Below, piece after piece: positions 60,764 through 64,000 of a stretch of 64,000 nt of DNA (position 1 is its first letter; the number at the start of each line of letters is the position of its first letter). The DNA comes from Cysteiniphilum marinum (GTDB taxonomy: Bacteria > Pseudomonadota > Gammaproteobacteria > Francisellales > Francisellaceae). A program made the translations under genes and the position numbers. The stretch is from assembly GCF_014857925.1 (NCBI RefSeq), contig NZ_JACYVZ010000009.1, forward strand, positions 1 to 64,000, given 5' to 3'. Under the pieces are notes generated by a model. That model was not told the DNA's origin and did no database searches. It saw only the letters and a program-made list of their open reading frames with translations.

Positions 60764-61393
60764 GTGAAGCAACTAAAGGCATTAATCCTAAGTGGAGTGT
60801 TAGTGACACTGACTGCTTGTGGTAATCAAGGTAAAGACACATTAAGCAAAGCTGATCTTGAGACAGGTGAGTATGCGGATGAGCTCAAATCACATTTAGA
60901 TGTGCGTCAAGCGCAATTGAATACTCTTTTTGATAATATTCGTATCACCCAAATGCTTGTACATGCCAATAAACGCCTAGCTGAAGAAACGGCATTAACG
61001 GAAGCGCGTTATCAAGCGATTGATCAGAATATGCAAAAAATGCGCGATACCTATAATGTTCAGCTTTTACTGTATAATGCTTGTGCGGTTAAATTAAAGC
61101 AGTTTCAGGCAGAGCATCCTGCCTTTGTTGAGATTTTTGTTACCGATTTATCGGGCATGAATGTTTGCCAAACCAATATGACGACTGATTTTTATCAAGC
61201 AGATGAAAAGTGGTGGCAAATGGCTTATCACAATGGTTTAGGTAAGGTGTATTATGGTGAAATTGAATATGATGATAGTGCCTCGGAAGTCGTAGCACCA
61301 ATGTATATGCCTATTTATGAACATAAAAAATTAGTCGGTATTGCTAAAGCTTTAGTGGCAATCGAAGATATAAAACTCAGTGAATTTAACTAA
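60764..61393 (+). CDS. Lipoprotein with a single Cache (PDC-type) sensor domain
   Basis: 209 residues from a GTG start. Signal peptide with lipobox LTAC (Cys19). A helical stretch is followed by a Cache-like domain: VEIFVTDLSGMNVCQT, TTDFYQADEKWWQMAYHNGLGKVYYGEIEYDDS and VAPMYMPIYEHKKLVGIAKALVAIE. Such domains normally form the periplasmic part of chemoreceptors or kinases. Here there is no membrane-crossing output domain, so it may bind a ligand and act on a partner. It overlaps the convergent transporter gene by 8 bp. Confidence 0.75.
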   Translation: MKQLKALILSGVLVTLTACGNQGKDTLSKADLETGEYADELKSHLDVRQAQLNTLFDNIRITQMLVHANKRLAEETALTEARYQAIDQNMQKMRDTYNVQLLLYNACAVKLKQFQAEHPAFVEIFVTDLSGMNVCQTNMTTDFYQADEKWWQMAYHNGLGKVYYGEIEYDDSASEVVAPMYMPIYEHKKLVGIAKALVAIEDIKLSEFN

Positions 61394-62075
61394 TGGATTC
61401 ATTGTGGTAAGTTGAGTTTATATAGCATTTCGCTGCGTAAACAATGGCATAAGTGATAGGGATCGCAAGGATACAAAAAATGGCTTTAGAGCCAAATGAG
61501 CCAAGAATTAATGTGGTTTTGTTAGGAAAAGACCAAAAGACGATAGAGATGAAAATCACGGAATCAATCAATTGACCTAGAATACTTGAAAAGCCCGAAC
61601 GTAACCATAAAAAACGTCCTTTAGATAGATCTTTAATTGTCTGAAAGATAAAAACATCAAGAAACTGCGAAATAACAAAACCAATCACTGTACCCAAAAT
61701 CACAAGGTTGCTTTTGGCTAAGACATGGGCGTAAACGCTTTGATCGTGCCAACCCGTGGTATGTGGCATAACGACCGAAAGCTCAATAATCAGTACGAAA
61801 ATCACTTGACTGATCACCCCAAGGATTGAGACAAAGTAGGCTTTCTTTTTACCATATAGCTCACAAACTGCATCAATGATAGGGAAAGTGAAAAGAGCAA
61901 AAATAATATTTGAAAAAGGGAAACTTAGCCCTAAATGGACAGGTTTTGTGGCAGTGATTGCTGAAGAAGTCATCGCACAAATAACGATCATTGATAGGAT
62001 TAACAAAATAATAACATGTTTATTAACGCGCTTATCACCTTGTAAGAAATGTTGTTTTGTTGCTGTTGTCATCAT
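61386..62075 (-). CDS. VUT/YhhQ-family transporter, probable queuosine-precursor uptake
   Basis: 229 residues, about six membrane helices. The family motif FPIIDAVCELYGKKKAYFVS and later QFLDVFIFQTIKDLSKGRFLWLRS with GQLIDSVIFI are characteristic of YhhQ/QueT-like proteins that take up queuosine precursors. The start ATG at 62075 overlaps the rsmB stop (ATGA) and has GGGAG upstream; the next codon is also ATG. Co-transcribed with rsmB, both RNA-modification related. Confidence 0.83.
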   Translation of the reverse strand: MMTTATKQHFLQGDKRVNKHVIILLILSMIVICAMTSSAITATKPVHLGLSFPFSNIIFALFTFPIIDAVCELYGKKKAYFVSILGVISQVIFVLIIELSVVMPHTTGWHDQSVYAHVLAKSNLVILGTVIGFVISQFLDVFIFQTIKDLSKGRFLWLRSGFSSILGQLIDSVIFISIVFWSFPNKTTLILGSFGSKAIFCILAIPITYAIVYAAKCYINSTYHNESIS

Positions 62076-63358
62076 GTCTCCCTCATTTTTTGTAATAGAC
62101 AATAGTAAAACCCATCGCCACCATTTTCGGTAGGCAAAATCTGGTAACCATGGATTTGTTTGAGTCTGTTATTCATCATTGGAATATCAATAACAGTAAA
62201 CTCAGAATGTGTTTGCAGGAAATTTGCCATTTGTTTGTCATTTTCTTCAGGCAAAATAGAGCAAGTAGCATAGAGAAGTAAGCCACTAGGTTTCAGATAT
62301 GTCGCAAGATTATGTAATATACGCTGTTGTATTTGGACAATCTCTTTGACTTCCTCAGGTGTGCGTAGCACTTTGATATCTGGATTGCGTCGAATTACAC
62401 CCGTGGCACTACACGGTGCGTCAATTAATATCTTGTCAAATAAAATACTCTCTTTAAGTGGTGCTGTGGCGTCATGAATTGCAAGGTGAATATTAAGCTC
62501 ATTTAACTGTAAACGTGCAAGGTTCTCTTTAATGCGTTCAAAACGCTTGGCATTATTATCCATAATGGTTAATTCAATGTCAGGACAGAGCTCTAATAGA
62601 TGTGCGCTTTTACCACCAGGTGCGGCACAGGCATCAAGAATCTTCTCGTGTGTCTGTGGTGCTAAGATATGTGCGGCTAATTGAGCCGATTGATCCTGAA
62701 CGCTGAAAAAACCTTGAGCAAACAAAGGTAATTCATTGATGTTTTGTGCTTCATTTAGTTGAATACAGTTATCAATGGTTGTCGTGTTATAACCAATATC
62801 ATTGCCTTTAAGTGCCTTTAGAAACTGCTCAGGACTTTGTTGTTGATTAAGACGCAGAAAAACAGGCGGTTGGATATTACTATTGGTGACAATGCTCTCC
62901 AACGCATGAGGGTAATGTTTCTTAAGCTTGCCATATAACCAATCAGGCAGTTCTTGAAAGTGATCACAATTTAGCAGTGCTGCTTTATCAATCTGACGTA
63001 ATAAGGCATTAATAAATGACTTGGAGTGATTAATATTTAATTCATCACAGGCATTGACGGTTTCATTAATACAGGCATGCACTGGTTTATGCATAAAGAT
63101 AATCTGATATAAACCAATCATTGCTAATAGTCGCACTTTTGGTTTAGTTTTGCCTTCGGCCTGTAGATTAAAAATATACTCAAGGTAAAAAAAATGGCGA
63201 AAAACGCCATAGCATAATAGATAGACTAAACGGCGATTTTGCTCCGTCAGTGGATAATATTGCAGTGTGGTATCTAAAGACGCTAAGCTGTCTTTATGCT
63301 GAGTGATTTGATGAATAATAGAACACGCAATAGCGCGTGGATTGGTTAATGTTTTCAT
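62072..63358 (-). CDS. rsmB: 16S rRNA m5C967 methyltransferase
   Basis: 428 residues: an N-terminal NusB-like RNA-binding domain (about 1-140) and a Rossmann methyltransferase domain. SAM-binding DACAAPGGKSAHLLEL, then MDNNAKR, DAPCSATGVIRRNPDIK with the release Cys, and the catalytic Cys in YATCSILPEEND. Typical length. It overlaps the VUT gene by 4 bp and lies 12 bp downstream of suhB. Confidence 0.95.
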   Translation of the reverse strand: MKTLTNPRAIACSIIHQITQHKDSLASLDTTLQYYPLTEQNRRLVYLLCYGVFRHFFYLEYIFNLQAEGKTKPKVRLLAMIGLYQIIFMHKPVHACINETVNACDELNINHSKSFINALLRQIDKAALLNCDHFQELPDWLYGKLKKHYPHALESIVTNSNIQPPVFLRLNQQQSPEQFLKALKGNDIGYNTTTIDNCIQLNEAQNINELPLFAQGFFSVQDQSAQLAAHILAPQTHEKILDACAAPGGKSAHLLELCPDIELTIMDNNAKRFERIKENLARLQLNELNIHLAIHDATAPLKESILFDKILIDAPCSATGVIRRNPDIKVLRTPEEVKEIVQIQQRILHNLATYLKPSGLLLYATCSILPEENDKQMANFLQTHSEFTVIDIPMMNNRLKQIHGYQILPTENGGDGFYYCLLQKMRET

Positions 63359-63370
63359 TGCTTGGATTGA

Positions 63371-64000
63371 TTAGGCTTTTTCAGCAGGTACCAAATGAGG
63401 TGTTAAAAACTTGGTTAGTTTAGCCACGATACGTGGATTGCCACCAATGAGGCGCCCGTCATCTAGATAGCTAACACCACCATCTAATCCACAAAGCATG
63501 CCCCCTGCTTCTTTAATCATAAGGGCGGCTCCGGCGGTATCCCAGATTTTGGCATCTCTTGATGTCCAAACAGCGTCTAGGTAGCCTGCCGCAACATAGC
63601 ACATATCAAGTGCTAATGAGCCAGAATAGCGAAGACCTGAGATCTCTTTATGTAGATCAAGTACGGCTTCAGGGTAAGTGTGCGCGAAGACTTTTTTGCT
63701 AAATTTCAAAGCGCCTGAAAACAAGCAACCTGAGAAGTCTTTACGATTAGCAACACGGATGCGCTGACCATTAAGCTGCGCACCTGAGCCTTTGGTTGCC
63801 GTAAATAATTGGTCTAAGTAAGGATTATAAATCACTGCAAGCTCTGTTTTGCCACGAAATTGCATTGCAATTGAGACACAATGATGTGGAATGCCATGAA
63901 TAAAGTTGTTCGTACCATCAATCGGATCAATAATCCATGTATGGTCACTATCTTCATTGCCAAACTCGCCTGATTCTTCAGTAATATAATATTGATCTGG
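63371..64000 (-). CDS. suhB: Inositol-1-monophosphatase family protein SuhB (3' part)
   Basis: The frame is open to the window edge, so the N-terminus is missing. The edge-side sequence contains the metal-binding motif WIIDPIDGTNNFIHG, preceded by ESGEFGN, and downstream the second motif KIWDTAGAALMIKEAGG. These are the Li-sensitive phosphatase signatures. In enteric bacteria SuhB also acts as a ribosomal RNA antitermination factor. About 210 of roughly 265 residues are present. Same strand and 12 bp upstream of rsmB. Confidence 0.93.
   Translation of the reverse strand, partial: PDQYYITEESGEFGNEDSDHTWIIDPIDGTNNFIHGIPHHCVSIAMQFRGKTELAVIYNPYLDQLFTATKGSGAQLNGQRIRVANRKDFSGCLFSGALKFSKKVFAHTYPEAVLDLHKEISGLRYSGSLALDMCYVAAGYLDAVWTSRDAKIWDTAGAALMIKEAGGMLCGLDGGVSYLDDGRLIGGNPRIVAKLTKFLTPHLVPAEKA

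Overview
The window is an AT-rich chromosomal segment of a Gram-negative, almost certainly gammaproteobacterial genome. Evidence for this includes ftsI, rsmB, tyrS, suhB, acpP/fabF, a long-form HisG, a bifunctional HisB, an outer-membrane usher, a type I secretion pair and a MipA-like outer-membrane protein. The gene set, low GC and PD-(D/E)XK/AAA-like proteins resemble Francisella-related aquatic lineages (Fastidiosibacteraceae/Cysteiniphilum-like). That placement is an inference from memory of gene families, not a database result.

Layout. 0-0.45 kb: decayed coding remnants, including a frameshifted phnA tail. 0.45-7.2 kb: minus-strand housekeeping genes: dtd-tyrA-gpsA, mdh, a TVP38-like protein with a CDP-alcohol phosphatidyltransferase, and acpP-fabF. 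7.2-13.4 kb: a dispersed repeat, a duplicated promoter/leader carrying a tiny ORF, a PD-(D/E)XK/AAA-like protein, an orphan response regulator, an iron/2-oxoglutarate oxygenase, deoD and a MipA/OmpV protein. 13.8-17.4 kb: a secreted LPMO, a cytochrome b561, a tiny exported peptide and a Met/His-rich outer-membrane protein, possibly a copper/redox set for chitin attack. 17.7-22.5 kb: a complete CS1/Cbl-type (alpha) chaperone-usher pilus operon. 22.8-31.7 kb: surface and envelope genes (secreted Ig-like protein, O-antigen ligase family, DUF1460, exported acetolactate decarboxylase), a POT-like transporter and a two-component system.

31.7-40.8 kb: a tRNA-Thr(CGT) gene split by a miniature transposable element, then a TrpR-like (YerC) regulator and a complete histidine operon, hisG-D-C-B-H-A-F-IE. 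A toxin-antitoxin pair and several palindromic repeats interrupt the his operon. 41.2-57.3 kb: a type I secretion locus (HlyB-like ABC exporter, HlyD-like adaptor) followed by a duplicated module of small membrane proteins plus a secreted protein with a candidate cysteine-peptidase-like N-terminus. The first secreted gene is truncated and followed by a group II intron; the second is an intact 2131-residue RTX protein. 57.3-64 kb: ftsI, tyrS, a stand-alone Cache-domain lipoprotein, a VUT-family transporter, rsmB and the 3' part of suhB.

The window is rich in repeats: a MITE with about 20-bp terminal inverted repeats (two full copies, one internally deleted), a roughly 150-180-bp palindromic repeat family containing GACTTACGCTCAG, a 113-bp palindrome and a 50-bp tandem repeat. 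They explain most of the longer non-coding gaps. The points most worth a second look are the MITE-split tRNA, the duplicated RTX/membrane-protein module, the LPMO-b561-Met/His cluster and the duplicated leader with a conserved 15-residue ORF.
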